A stretch of 64,000 nt of DNA from Rubrivirga marina (GTDB lineage: Bacteria > Bacteroidota > Rhodothermia > Rhodothermales > Rubricoccaceae): NCBI RefSeq assembly GCF_002283365.1, contig NZ_MQWD01000001.1, forward strand, positions 3,823,985 to 3,887,984, in the 5' to 3' direction. Below are positions 1-8,462 of the stretch, piece by piece; position 1 is the first letter of the stretch, and each line of letters opens with the position of its first letter. Under the pieces are notes generated by a model. That model did not search any database. It saw only the letters and a list, made by a program, of their open reading frames with translations, and was not told where the DNA came from. Made by a program: the position numbers and the translations under genes.

Positions 1-89
1 AACGTCGTCCCCTGGCGGACCAACTCCTCGACGAGCAGCGCCGCCCAGAGGTGGTTGACGTTCGGGGCGGAGACGAGGTGCGGCAGCAC
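1..89 (-). CDS. menD: MenD N-terminal fragment (SEPHCHC synthase)
   Basis: The gene runs off the left edge of the window, so only about 29 N-terminal residues are visible, read from a GTG at 89. They contain NVNHLWAALLVEELVRQG, which matches the conserved start of MenD, the thiamine-diphosphate enzyme that makes 2-succinyl-5-enolpyruvyl-6-hydroxy-3-cyclohexene-1-carboxylate in menaquinone synthesis. It lies 24 bases downstream of the menF stop on the same strand, the common menF-menD order, so the two are probably co-transcribed. The exact start is uncertain because only a short piece is present. Confidence 0.8.
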   Translation of the reverse strand, partial: MLPHLVSAPNVNHLWAALLVEELVRQGTT

Positions 90-113
90 GGGGAGAGACG
101 GAGGGCCGGGTGC

Positions 114-1490
114 CTACGCCTCGACGCGCGCGTCGAGCCCGAGCACGCGAGCGAAATCGCCGATCTTGTGCTCGATCTCGGCCCACTCGGAGGCCGGGTC
201 GGAGCCAGCGACGATGCCGGCGCCGGAGTACAGCGAGAGCGTCCGCCCGTCGACGAGCCCGGAGCGGATGCCCACGGCGAGGTCGGCCGCCTCGCGGCCC
301 CGCTCGTCCCGGCCGATCCAGCCGATAGGCCCGGCGTAGAGCCCGCGGTCGAACGGCTCCAGCCGGTCGATGGCGTCGAGCGCCTCCGGCGTGGGCGTCC
401 CGCCGACGGCCGGCGTCGGGTGGAGCGCCCGCAGCACGTCGAGCACGCCGGTCGAGGCGGGCAGGGTCGCGCGGATGCCGGTGTGGAGGTGCCGGCCCCG
501 GGCCAGCGTCATCGCGCCGGCCTCGGAATCGACCTCGACGCGCTCGGCCAGGGGCGCGAGCGCGTCCGCGATGGCGTCGCGGACGTAGACGTGCTCCCGG
601 CGGTCCTTTTCGCTGGCCATGAGCTCGGCGCGGAGCGCGTCGTCGGCGGCGTCCGTTTCCGAGCGCGGCCGGGTTCCAGCGACGGCCTCCGTCGAGAGCT
701 CGCGACCGTCGATCCGGACGAGCCGCTCCGGCGTGGCCGTCAGGAACGCTGACTCTCCGTCGGGCGACGTGAGGGCGTGGTAACACCGCGGCGTGGCCGC
801 TTCGAGCCGCTGGAGCAGCCCGGCGGCGTCGACGGGCTCCTCGAACGAGAACCGCGCGCGGCGGGCGAGGACCACCTTTTCGAGATCGCCGTCCTCGAAC
901 GCCGCCAGCGACCAGCGAAGCATCCGGTCCCATTCCGCCCGCGCGGGATCGTCCCGGCGCATGTACGGGAGTGCGAGCTCGCCCTCGGCTTCGGGCGCGG
1001 GGCCACAGAGCGCAGCGAGCGCGGCGTGCGCCACCGTCGGGGATTCGCCCGGCGCGAGGTGGACGGCGAGCCGGGCCGTCCGGCCATCCGAGCGGAGCTC
1101 GACGCGGGGCAGCACGACGCGGACCGCGCCGAACGCGGCCCACTCCTCCCCCACCTCAGCCGCGGCATCGAACCGGGCCGTCGCGAACAGGCGGGCGCCA
1201 GCCGGAAGCGAGCCCATCAGGTCATCGACCGCGTCCGCGTCCGTGAGTGACCGGGCGTCGATGGTGAGGGCGGCGCCCACGCCGGCACGGGCCTCGTCGT
1301 CTCCCCGGCCCCGCCAGTAGTGGACCGGAGCCCCCTTCTGTCTCGCCACCCACCGGAGCGGGTCGACGGGGTCGACGGGCGTTTCGACACGCAGGACGCA
1401 ACGTCCCGACCAGCCGCGGACGACTCGATCGAGGGCCTTCGCGAGGCGGAGGGCGGGCGCGGAGGCCGGGGCGAGCGGGGTGGCGGGCAC
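114..1490 (-). CDS. menF: Isochorismate synthase MenF
   Basis: This 458-residue protein has the chorismate-binding fold and family-typical length. It should convert chorismate to isochorismate, the first committed step of menaquinone synthesis. Recognisable motifs are GDLEKVVLARR in the middle, FLTATPERLV and AVAGTRPR in the core, the HPTPAVGGTP loop, and the C-terminal YSGAGIVAGSDP/EWAEIEHK segment with its metal-binding glutamates. menD follows closely. The gene is divergent from the menaquinone methyltransferase at 1647, so the 156-base gap probably holds both promoters. Salicylate or anthranilate synthase relatives are possible in principle, but the menD linkage argues for MenF. Confidence 0.93.
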   Translation of the reverse strand: MPATPLAPASAPALRLAKALDRVVRGWSGRCVLRVETPVDPVDPLRWVARQKGAPVHYWRGRGDDEARAGVGAALTIDARSLTDADAVDDLMGSLPAGARLFATARFDAAAEVGEEWAAFGAVRVVLPRVELRSDGRTARLAVHLAPGESPTVAHAALAALCGPAPEAEGELALPYMRRDDPARAEWDRMLRWSLAAFEDGDLEKVVLARRARFSFEEPVDAAGLLQRLEAATPRCYHALTSPDGESAFLTATPERLVRIDGRELSTEAVAGTRPRSETDAADDALRAELMASEKDRREHVYVRDAIADALAPLAERVEVDSEAGAMTLARGRHLHTGIRATLPASTGVLDVLRALHPTPAVGGTPTPEALDAIDRLEPFDRGLYAGPIGWIGRDERGREAADLAVGIRSGLVDGRTLSLYSGAGIVAGSDPASEWAEIEHKIGDFARVLGLDARVEA

Positions 1491-1646
1491 GGGCGCGGGG
1501 GGGACGTCCGAAGGTACGGGTGTCAGGAACTACCTGACCTCCCGCCTTCGGGTTTCAGAAAATAGTGAAAGCATGGAGCCTTCACCCACCCCGGGCACCC
1601 CGAGCGCCCCTGGTCGGTAACGTGGTCCCCTCCGCCCCCTCCCATC

Positions 1647-2372
1647 GTGACCAAACCGCCCATCGGCCAGGCCCCCGGCAAGCGCGAGCACGTCGAGGCC
1701 ATGTTCGACGAGATCGCCCCGCGCTACGACCTGCTCAACCGGGTCCTGTCGTTCGGCATCGACGTCCGGTGGCGGAAGCAGGCCGTGGCGTTCCTCGCCG
1801 AGGCCATCGACGGCCGCCCCGAGCGGCTCCTCGACGTGGCGACCGGCACGGCCGACCTCGCCATCGAGGCGCTCCGCCTCGGCGGCGACGTGGTCGGAGT
1901 CGACATCTCGGAGGGCATGCTGAGCGGCGGCCGCGAGAAGATCCAGAAGCGCGGGCTGACCGATCGCGTCACGCTCGTCCAGGGCGACGCGGCCGACCTC
2001 CCCTTCGAGGACGACCGGTTCGACGGCGCGCTCGTGGCGTTCGGCGTCCGCAACTTCGAGGACCTCCAGGCCGGGCTGGAGGGGATCCGCCGCGTGCTCC
2101 GGCCGGGCGCCCCGCTCGTCATCCTCGAGTTCAGCCACCCGACGGCGTTCCCAGTCAAGCAGGGCTACGAGTTCTACTCGAAGCACGTCCTCCCGCGCGT
2201 CGGCAAGGCCGTCTCTGGCTCGTCGGAGGCCTACGAATACCTCCCGGAGTCGGTCGCCGCCTTCCCGGACGGCGAGGACTTCCTGGCGGTGATGCGTGCG
2301 GCCGGCTATTCCGCGCCGGCTGTCAAGCCGCTGACGTTCGGGATCTCGAGCCTCTATCGCGGTCGGGCCTGA
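1647..2372 (+). CDS. ubiE: Demethylmenaquinone methyltransferase (MenG/UbiE)
   Basis: This class I SAM-dependent methyltransferase of 241 residues carries out the last methylation of menaquinone. The N-terminus has the UbiE signature VEAMFDEIAPRYDLLNRVLS, followed by the SAM loop LLDVATGTADLA and a GVDISEGML strand. Later motifs are DAADLPFEDDRFD, AFGVRNFED and the C-terminal GISSLYRGRA. The chosen start is a GTG after a C-rich leader without a Shine-Dalgarno sequence, which is usual in this window. It is divergent from menF-menD and ends three bases before the stop of convergent dapF. Confidence 0.93.
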   Translation: MTKPPIGQAPGKREHVEAMFDEIAPRYDLLNRVLSFGIDVRWRKQAVAFLAEAIDGRPERLLDVATGTADLAIEALRLGGDVVGVDISEGMLSGGREKIQKRGLTDRVTLVQGDAADLPFEDDRFDGALVAFGVRNFEDLQAGLEGIRRVLRPGAPLVILEFSHPTAFPVKQGYEFYSKHVLPRVGKAVSGSSEAYEYLPESVAAFPDGEDFLAVMRAAGYSAPAVKPLTFGISSLYRGRA

Positions 2373-2375
2373 GAC

Positions 2376-3251
2376 TCACCCGAGCCACGCGATGGTGCCC
2401 TCGTAGACTGTCTCGGCCGGCCCCGCGAGCGTGAGGTCCGAGATCTCGTCGCCGTCGACGCGGAAACCGACGATCAGCGTCCCGCCCGGCATCTCGACCG
2501 CGACCGACTGTCTCTCGGCGTCGCCGAGGTGCCCGTCGAGGCGGGCCGCTAAAGCCGAGGCCATCGCGCCCGTCCCGCACGCGAGCGTCTCGGCCTCGAC
2601 CCCTTTTTCGAACGTCCGCGCCCGGACGCGCGCCTCGGGGCCCGTCTCGACGACCTCGACGAAGTTGACGTTGGCACCCGTCGGCTCGAACGCGGGATCA
2701 CGGCGGAGACGCGGGCCGGCGCCCGCGACGTCGGCCGTTTCGACATCCGCCGTGAACACGACGGCGTGCTCGGTCCCGGTCCAGATTTGGAGGACACGCT
2801 CGCCCCCGGAGATGTCCGCCACGCCGAACCCGCGCGGCGGCGGCACGTCGAGTTCGACCGGGCCGGACGGCTCGCCCCCCTCGACCCGGGCGCGGTACGG
2901 GCCGCCGTCCGTGTCGAACGCGAGGTGGACGACCCCGTCCGCCTCGGCGCCGAGGCCGGCGCGGACGGCGAACCGGGCGAGGCAGCGCGCGCCGTTGCCG
3001 CACATCGTCCCGAGGGAGCCGTCGGCGTTTCGGTAGCGCATGCGGAAGTCGGCGTCGGAGTCGTTCGCCGGTTCGTCGAGCGCCAGGAGGCCGTCGGCGC
3101 CGACGCCGGTGCGGCGCGGGCAAAAGCGCCGGGCGATCGCCGCGAGCTCGTCGTCGGAGAAGTGGAGGAACCGGTTGTCGAGGACGACGAAGTCGTTGCC
3201 GGCGCCGTTCATCTTGGTGAACGGGACGACGAGGGGCGTGCGGACGATCAT
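2376..3251 (-). CDS. dapF: Diaminopimelate epimerase
   Basis: This enzyme converts LL- to meso-diaminopimelate for lysine and peptidoglycan synthesis, using two active-site cysteines. Both are visible: Cys84 in MCGNGARC and a second in ETLACGTGA near residue 220. The N-terminal KMNGAGNDF motif is also present. The frame is open further upstream, but the family begins just before this motif, so the ATG at 3251 is preferred; the protein is then 291 residues. It is convergent with ubiE and divergent from phoH. Confidence 0.93.
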   Translation of the reverse strand: MIVRTPLVVPFTKMNGAGNDFVVLDNRFLHFSDDELAAIARRFCPRRTGVGADGLLALDEPANDSDADFRMRYRNADGSLGTMCGNGARCLARFAVRAGLGAEADGVVHLAFDTDGGPYRARVEGGEPSGPVELDVPPPRGFGVADISGGERVLQIWTGTEHAVVFTADVETADVAGAGPRLRRDPAFEPTGANVNFVEVVETGPEARVRARTFEKGVEAETLACGTGAMASALAARLDGHLGDAERQSVAVEMPGGTLIVGFRVDGDEISDLTLAGPAETVYEGTIAWLG

Positions 3252-3388
3252 GCGCGCCGTACGCCGTCCGTCCCACACCGATCCCGGTCCGATCCCGGAC
3301 CCCCGGTCGCGCGCGCGCGTAGCCGCCTCTGACGCCCCGTCGTCTCCCCCGCCCCGCTAGCTTCCATCTCCCCACGCCCCCCGACCGC

Positions 3389-4357
3389 TTGGCCGAGATC
3401 ACCGACACCGTCGACCGCACCATCACCGTCAACGGCGCCGAGCCGCTGATGCTCTTCGGATTCAACGACGTCTACCTCCGCAAGATCGAGTCCGCCTTCT
3501 CCGACACCCGTGTCGTCGCGCGCGGCGACCAGCTCAAGCTCCGCGGGCCCGAGTCCCAAGTGGACCGGATCGAGCGCGTGGTCGGCGAGCTGGTGATGAT
3601 CCTGAACCGGAACGGCAACCTCACCGAGAACGACGTCGACACGGTCCTCGACCTCGCGCGCGTCGGGACCGGGCTGCGCCGCTCGGCCGGCCAGGACGCC
3701 ATCTTGTTCACGCCGGCGGGCGGGACGATCCAGGCCAAGACGCCGGGCCAGACGCGGCTCGTCGAGGCCGCCCGCCAGTCCGACATCGTGTTCGCCGTCG
3801 GGCCGGCCGGCACGGGCAAGACCTACACGGCCGTCGCGCTCGCCGTCGGCGCGCTGAAGAGCCGGCAGGTCAAGAAGATCGTCCTCACGCGCCCGGCCGT
3901 CGAGGCCGGCGAGAGCCTCGGCTTCCTCCCCGGCGGGTTCAAGGACAAGGTCGACCCGTACCTCCGGCCCCTGTACGACGCCCTCGAGGACATGATCGAG
4001 CGCGAGAAGCTCCAGAGCTACCTCGAGCGGAACATCGTCGAGATCGTCCCCCTCGCGTACATGCGCGGGCGGACGCTGAACAGCGCGTTCGTCATCCTCG
4101 ACGAGGCCCAGAACGCCACCGCGGGCCAGATGAAGATGTTCTTGACGCGCCTCGGCGCCGGCAGCCGCGCCATCGTCACCGGCGACGCGTCGCAGACTGA
4201 CCTCCCGAGCCGCACGCAGTCCGGCCTCGTCCGCGCCCGCGAGATCCTCGACGGCGTCGACGGGATCGACTTTATCGACTTCGGCAAGGAGGACGTCGTC
4301 CGCCACAAGCTGGTGAAGGACATCATCGAGGCCTACGAGCGGGCCGGGAACGACTAG
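3389..4357 (+). CDS. phoH: PhoH-family ATPase
   Basis: This 322-residue protein has an N-terminal KH/PhoH-like segment followed by the P-loop domain. Walker A is GPAGTGKT at residues 138-145, then LTRPAVEAGESLGFLPG, and Walker B is FVILDEAQN near residue 232. PhoH-family proteins are cytoplasmic ATPases linked to RNA metabolism and stress, and the true role is not settled. The start is a TTG directly after a C-rich leader. No ybeY, the frequent PhoH partner, follows; the next gene is an MBL-fold hydrolase 69 bases on. Confidence 0.9.
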   Translation: MAEITDTVDRTITVNGAEPLMLFGFNDVYLRKIESAFSDTRVVARGDQLKLRGPESQVDRIERVVGELVMILNRNGNLTENDVDTVLDLARVGTGLRRSAGQDAILFTPAGGTIQAKTPGQTRLVEAARQSDIVFAVGPAGTGKTYTAVALAVGALKSRQVKKIVLTRPAVEAGESLGFLPGGFKDKVDPYLRPLYDALEDMIEREKLQSYLERNIVEIVPLAYMRGRTLNSAFVILDEAQNATAGQMKMFLTRLGAGSRAIVTGDASQTDLPSRTQSGLVRAREILDGVDGIDFIDFGKEDVVRHKLVKDIIEAYERAGND

Positions 4358-4426
4358 CGAATCGATGGGAAAGGCGGAACGGGAGCGGGCCGCAGCGGTC
4401 CCCTCACCCGCTTCCCCCGACGACCT

Positions 4427-5215
4427 GTGCAGTACGGCGACCTCGAGATCCACGCGCTCCCCGAGGGGCGGTTCACCGTCGGCACGGACAAGCGGTTCGT
4501 GCCGCACGCCGAGGGCGACCCGGCGCGGAAGGGGACGCTGTTCATCTCGGTCACGCCGTTCTTGGTCCGCGCGCCCGAGAGCACGTTCCTCATCGACACC
4601 GGCCTCGGGTCGTGGGCGGAGGGCCGGGGGACCGAGTTCCTGATCGAGGGCCTCGCCCGCCTCGGCGTCGCGCCCGAGGCGGTCGACCGCGTGGTCCTGT
4701 CGCACCTCCACTTCGACCACTCGGGCGGCGCCATCACGCCCGTCGGCGCCGAGTGGCGGCCGACGTTCCCCAACGCCGACTACGTGATCCAGAACGCGGA
4801 GGTCACGGCCGAGGGCTACCACGGCGAGTCGGAGCGTGCCCGCGAGCTCGTCGTCGATACGCTCGACCGGGAAGGTCAGCTCGTAGCGGTCGAGGGCGAT
4901 GCCGAGGTAGGGCCGGTCGCGCTGGAGGTCACGGGCGGGCACACGGGCGCGCACCAGATCGTTCGGATCAGGACCGGCGACCTCCAGGCCGTTTTCGGCG
5001 GCGACGTTCTCGGGACGCCGGGTGCCGTCACGCGCCGCTATCAGGCGAAGTACGACGTGGACGGGAAGCGGTCCCAGGAGTGGCGCGACCGGCTCGTCGC
5101 CGAGGCCGCCGAGGCGGGCCACCTCCTGCTGTTCTACCACTCGACGAGCCGGCCGGCGGCGTTCGTCGAGGAGAGCGCCAAGGGCGTCCGCGAGGTCGAG
5201 CCAGTCCAGCTCTAG
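4427..5215 (+). CDS. MBL-fold metallo-hydrolase
   Basis: This 262-residue protein is a metallo-beta-lactamase-fold hydrolase. The zinc-binding motif HLHFDHSGG is at residues 93-101. Other expected features are the FLIDTGLGS strand, a later histidine in TGGHTGAHQ and the FGGDVLG aspartate. There is no signal peptide, so it should act in the cytoplasm. The sequence resembles AHL-lactonase or quorum-quenching-type and generic MBL hydrolases, but the substrate cannot be deduced. The start is GTG, and it may be co-transcribed with phoH. It is convergent with the Nudix gene, whose stop lies 10 bases away. Confidence 0.85.
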   Translation: MQYGDLEIHALPEGRFTVGTDKRFVPHAEGDPARKGTLFISVTPFLVRAPESTFLIDTGLGSWAEGRGTEFLIEGLARLGVAPEAVDRVVLSHLHFDHSGGAITPVGAEWRPTFPNADYVIQNAEVTAEGYHGESERARELVVDTLDREGQLVAVEGDAEVGPVALEVTGGHTGAHQIVRIRTGDLQAVFGGDVLGTPGAVTRRYQAKYDVDGKRSQEWRDRLVAEAAEAGHLLLFYHSTSRPAAFVEESAKGVREVEPVQL

Positions 5216-5225
5216 ACCCTGACCG

Positions 5226-5873
5226 TCAGGCCACCTCGCGGAGGACGGCGACGAACTCGGCCAGCATCATGGCCGTCGCGCCCCACACCTCGAGGCCGGC
5301 GAGGTCGAAGAACGGGACGTCGAACTCGCCCAGCGGCGCCGCCCGCATGGACGACCCGCGGCGTGCGTCGTCGAGCACGTCGGCCAACGGGACCTCGACG
5401 ACGGCGGCGACCTCCATCTCTTGCGCCACGAACGGCGGGCGCGCGGCCGTCGTCGCCACGATGGGCCAGACCGAGAACCGCGACGGCGGGATGTAGATGG
5501 GGGTCAACCGACCCAGCACCTCGACCGCTTCGGGCGCCACGCCGACCTCCTCGAACGCCTCGCGCCGGGCGGCGTCCTCGGGCGTCTCGCCGTCCTCGAG
5601 GCTCCCGCCGGGCAGCGAGACCTGTCCTGCGTGGTCGCGGAGGTGCGACCGGCGGACAGTCAGCACGAAGTGAGGCGTGCCGGCCTCGTCGGGATACAGC
5701 AGCACGAGCGTCGCCGCGGGGCGCCCCTCGTTGAGCTCGGTCGAGAGGGTCTCGACGGTGGCGCGTGCCGGGAACGGCGCCATCTCGGCGTGCGCGTCGT
5801 GGCCGGGGAGCGGCCGGCGGAGGCGGTCGGCGAGCGCGGCGCCGAGGCGGGTGAGGTCGAGGTCCGGGGGCAT
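5226..5873 (-). CDS. Nudix hydrolase, probable CoA pyrophosphatase
   Basis: This protein of 215 residues has a complete Nudix box (GGSLEDGETPEDAARREAFEEVG) at residues 89-111, whose acidic residues bind Mg2+ for pyrophosphate cleavage. The segment RSHLRDHAGQVSLPGG and the overall length fit the NudL/CoAse group, which hydrolyses coenzyme A and its derivatives. The open frame extends upstream, but ATG 5873 gives the family-typical beginning. It lies on the same strand as the SDR gene upstream, and a strong hairpin separates the two. Confidence 0.85.
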   Translation of the reverse strand: MPPDLDLTRLGAALADRLRRPLPGHDAHAEMAPFPARATVETLSTELNEGRPAATLVLLYPDEAGTPHFVLTVRRSHLRDHAGQVSLPGGSLEDGETPEDAARREAFEEVGVAPEAVEVLGRLTPIYIPPSRFSVWPIVATTAARPPFVAQEMEVAAVVEVPLADVLDDARRGSSMRAAPLGEFDVPFFDLAGLEVWGATAMMLAEFVAVLREVA

Positions 5874-5933
5874 CGCCCGCCCTACGCGTCGGGGCGGGCG
5901 CGGCTCCCGGACCCCGACCACGGCCCAGGTCAG

Positions 5934-5961
5934 CCCGCCTCGGCGACCCGCCCGAGGCGGG
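5934..5961. terminator. 10-bp stem hairpin between SDR and Nudix genes
   Basis: CCCGCCTCGG at 5934-5943 pairs exactly with CCGAGGCGGG at 5952-5961 around an 8-base loop. It begins three bases past the SDR stop on the minus strand, so it is probably that gene's terminator. There is no U-tract. The stem is a variant of the GCCTCGG palindrome that recurs between genes here. Confidence 0.55.
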
Positions 5962-5963
5962 TG

Positions 5964-6758
5964 CTACCGGCCCTCGACGCGGTCGGCGGCCTCGCCCCGG
6001 GCGATCATCGTGAAGCCGGACTGGACGCGCGGCGTGAGCAGGAGCTCCTGGACGTTGACGTGGGCCGGCGCGTGGGCGCAGTACACGACGGCGTCGGCGA
6101 CGTCCTCGGCCGAGAGCGGCGTCGTGTCGGCGTAGACGGCGTCGGCCCGCTCGCGGTCGCCGTCGAAGCGGACGAGCGAGAAGTCGGTCTCGACCATCCC
6201 CGGCGAGACGGCGCTCACGCGGATCGGCGTGCCGTGGAGGTCGACCTTCAGCCCGTCGGTGAGCGCGCGGACGGCGTGCTTAGTGGCGCAGTACACGACA
6301 CCGCCGGGGTAGACGGTGTGGCCGGCCGTCGAGGCCAGCGTGATGACGTGGCCGCGACCGCGATCCAGCATCCCCGGCACGAGCGCGCGGAGCCCGTTGA
6401 TCACGCCCTTCACGTTGACGTCCACCATCCGGTCGACATCCTCGACGGTGTTCTTCCACACGGGGTCGAGGCCCTTCGACAGCCCCGCGTTCAGGACGGC
6501 CACGTCCACCTCGGCCCAGCCGTCGGGGAGGCCGGCGACGGCGTCGAGGTGGGCCTGCGCGTCGGTCACGTCGAGCGGGACGACGAGGGCGGTGCCCGCG
6601 CCGAGCGCGCCGTTGAGGTCGGCGGCGAGCGACTCCAGGGCGTCGGTGGAGCGGGCAGCGAGGACGACGCGGTCGCCGCGGGCGGCGAAGGCGCGGGCGC
6701 AGGCGGCGCCGATGCCGGCCGAGGCGCCGGTGATGAACACGGTCAGCGAGTCGGGCAT
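5964..6758 (-). CDS. Short-chain dehydrogenase/reductase
   Basis: This is a classical SDR of 264 residues. The cofactor motif TGASAGIG is at 10-17, NAG at 90-92, and the catalytic Ser143, Tyr156 and Lys160 are in the expected spacing. The sequence is closest in feel to YdfG-type NADP-dependent 3-hydroxy acid dehydrogenases, but the substrate is not determined. It is preceded by the broken secreted-protein gene on the other strand and followed by the Nudix gene. Confidence 0.87.
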   Translation of the reverse strand: MPDSLTVFITGASAGIGAACARAFAARGDRVVLAARSTDALESLAADLNGALGAGTALVVPLDVTDAQAHLDAVAGLPDGWAEVDVAVLNAGLSKGLDPVWKNTVEDVDRMVDVNVKGVINGLRALVPGMLDRGRGHVITLASTAGHTVYPGGVVYCATKHAVRALTDGLKVDLHGTPIRVSAVSPGMVETDFSLVRFDGDRERADAVYADTTPLSAEDVADAVVYCAHAPAHVNVQELLLTPRVQSGFTMIARGEAADRVEGR

Positions 6759-6893
6759 GGGTCCAGGAGAGTGCCCCTCTCGAACCCGCCCTGGCGGGCG
6801 CCGATCCCTTCCGGGCCCGCGCCGATTCGAGGGCAGGGCTGACCCGCAAGGCGCCGGCCCTGCGGAGAGACCGACGAGCCTCCCCCCTCTTCC

Positions 6894-7453
6894 ACGCGCT
6901 CCGTCCTGCCCGTCCTCGCCCTCTTGCTAGCGCTCCCCGTCGTCGCCGTCTCGGCCGCCAGCGCCCCCTCCTCGGACCGCGCCGCGCGACGAGCCACGAA
7001 GTCCGCATCGCGTATGCCTCGACCGAGGGCGACCTCCGCACGGCGACGATCCGCATCGCGCGCCAGCGCGGTGCACGCCCCTCCTGGCGCGGCGCCATCA
7101 AGCAGATCGCCGTCCGCGGCCCTGACGGATGGATCCTCATCGAGTCCGTCCGCCCGATCGAGGGCAGCGTCGACGTGCGCGCCCGGATCCCGTCCCCCCG
7201 TCATCTCACCGCGTTCGCCCTCCTCACCGAGACGGGTGCGTCGCACGTCTGGACGGATCCCAGCACCAACGATGAGCCCGAGGGCGAGCGCGGGTGTCCG
7301 GGGGGCACGTGTCTGGAGATCATCGACCCCTGGACCTGCACCTCCTCCGACCCCGACCCCTGGGGCGAGGACGACGGTAGCGAGGACAAGACGGAAGGGT
7401 CCGAGGACGCCGGCAGCGACGACAAGGACGAGTTCATGTCCTTCGGCATCTAG
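6894..7453 (+). pseudogene. Broken gene for a small secreted protein
   Basis: From 6894 one frame encodes RSVLPVLALLLALPVV AVSAASA, a good signal peptide, but the codon in the start position is ACG and no ATG/GTG/TTG lies in frame upstream. After about 30 codons the reading must move by one base to continue as SHEVRIAYASTEGD and on to the stop at 7453. That second frame is protein-like: a beta-rich stretch, a paired-cysteine segment (GCPGGTC) and a very acidic tail (EDDGSEDKTEGSEDAG). Lost start plus frameshift suggests a recent pseudogene; sequencing error is the alternative. No family recognised. The shortest intact reading is a GTG-started 92-residue frame at 7175-7453. Confidence 0.55.
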
Positions 7454-7472
7454 CTTCGGGCACCGATTGGAA

Positions 7473-7506
7473 GCGGCCCGGCGAGTCGTCAGTCTCGCCG
7501 GGCCGC
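7473..7506. terminator. 13-bp hairpin terminator
   Basis: GCGGCCCGGCGAG at 7473-7485 is a perfect inverted match of CTCGCCGGGCCGC at 7494-7506, with an 8-base loop. It sits between the convergent ends of the broken secreted gene and the 3-hydroxybutyryl-CoA dehydrogenase gene, so it can serve both. No T-run follows. Confidence 0.7.
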
Positions 7507-7534
7507 GGAATGTCCGTTCTGCGCGGGCTGGCCG

Positions 7535-8380
7535 TCAGTCGTAGGTGTAGAACCCCTGACCGGACTTCCGGCCGAGGTAGCCGGCGGCGACCATCTTCCG
7601 GAGGAGCGGGCACGGGCGGTACTTGTCCTCTCCGAGCTCGCGGTGGAGCACCTCCAGGATGGCGAGGCACACGTCGAGGCCGATAAAGTCGGCGAGGGTG
7701 AGCGGACCCATCGGGTGGGCCATCCCCAGCTTCATGACCGTGTCGACCGCCTCGGCCGTCGCCACGCCCTCGTGGACGCAGAACACGGCCTCGTTGACCA
7801 TCGGCATGAGCACGCGGTTCGAGACGAACCCGGCCGCGTCGTTGACCTCGACGGGCACCTTCCCGAGGTCCTCGCTGAGCTGGCGGACCGTCTCGTACGT
7901 CGCGTCCGACGTCGCGAGGCCGCGGACAACCTCGACCAGCGTCATCACCGGGACCGGGTTGAAAAAGTGCATCCCGATGACCTGATCCGGCCGGCGCGTG
8001 GCCGCGGCGATCTGGGTGATCGAGATGGACGACGTGTTGGAGGCGAGGATGGCCGCCTCGGGCGCTGCGTCGTCCATCTGCTCGAAGATCTTGGCCTTGA
8101 GCGTCGCGTCCTCCGTCGCCGCCTCGACGACGAGGTCCGCCTCGGAGACGCCGCGGGCGAGGTCGGTCTGCGTGGCGATGCGCCCGAGCGTGGCCTCCTG
8201 CTGCTCGGCCGTGATCCGCTCCTTCTTGACCTGCCGGCCGAGGTTGGCGTCGATGGTGCCGAGCGCGGCGTCGAGGCGGGACTGGTCGAGGTCGACGAGC
8301 GTGACGGCGTGGCCGGACTGGGCGAACACGTGGGCGATGCCGTTGCCCATCGTGCCAGCGCCGATAACGGTGACGTTCAT
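7535..8380 (-). CDS. 3-hydroxybutyryl-CoA dehydrogenase
   Basis: This 281-residue protein has an N-terminal Rossmann fold (VTVIGAGTMGNGIAH) and the C-terminal 3-hydroxyacyl-CoA dehydrogenase domain. Catalytic features are the histidine in IGMHFFNPVPVM, the asparagine in DAAGFVSNRV and the GHP-equivalent region LGMAHPMGPL. It should interconvert acetoacetyl-CoA and 3-hydroxybutyryl-CoA. The ATG at 8380 precedes the cofactor motif directly, so the longer frame is not used. It lies 82 bases downstream of the thiolase gene on the same strand; the pair forms a two-step C4 acyl-CoA module. Confidence 0.92.
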   Translation of the reverse strand: MNVTVIGAGTMGNGIAHVFAQSGHAVTLVDLDQSRLDAALGTIDANLGRQVKKERITAEQQEATLGRIATQTDLARGVSEADLVVEAATEDATLKAKIFEQMDDAAPEAAILASNTSSISITQIAAATRRPDQVIGMHFFNPVPVMTLVEVVRGLATSDATYETVRQLSEDLGKVPVEVNDAAGFVSNRVLMPMVNEAVFCVHEGVATAEAVDTVMKLGMAHPMGPLTLADFIGLDVCLAILEVLHRELGEDKYRPCPLLRKMVAAGYLGRKSGQGFYTYD

Positions 8381-8462
8381 AGTGAGGACTGGGGACTGCA
8401 AGGACTGGGGGGCGAGGGGATGCACGGGAACCGGAGGGTCTCCAGTCCCGAGGGGACACTCC

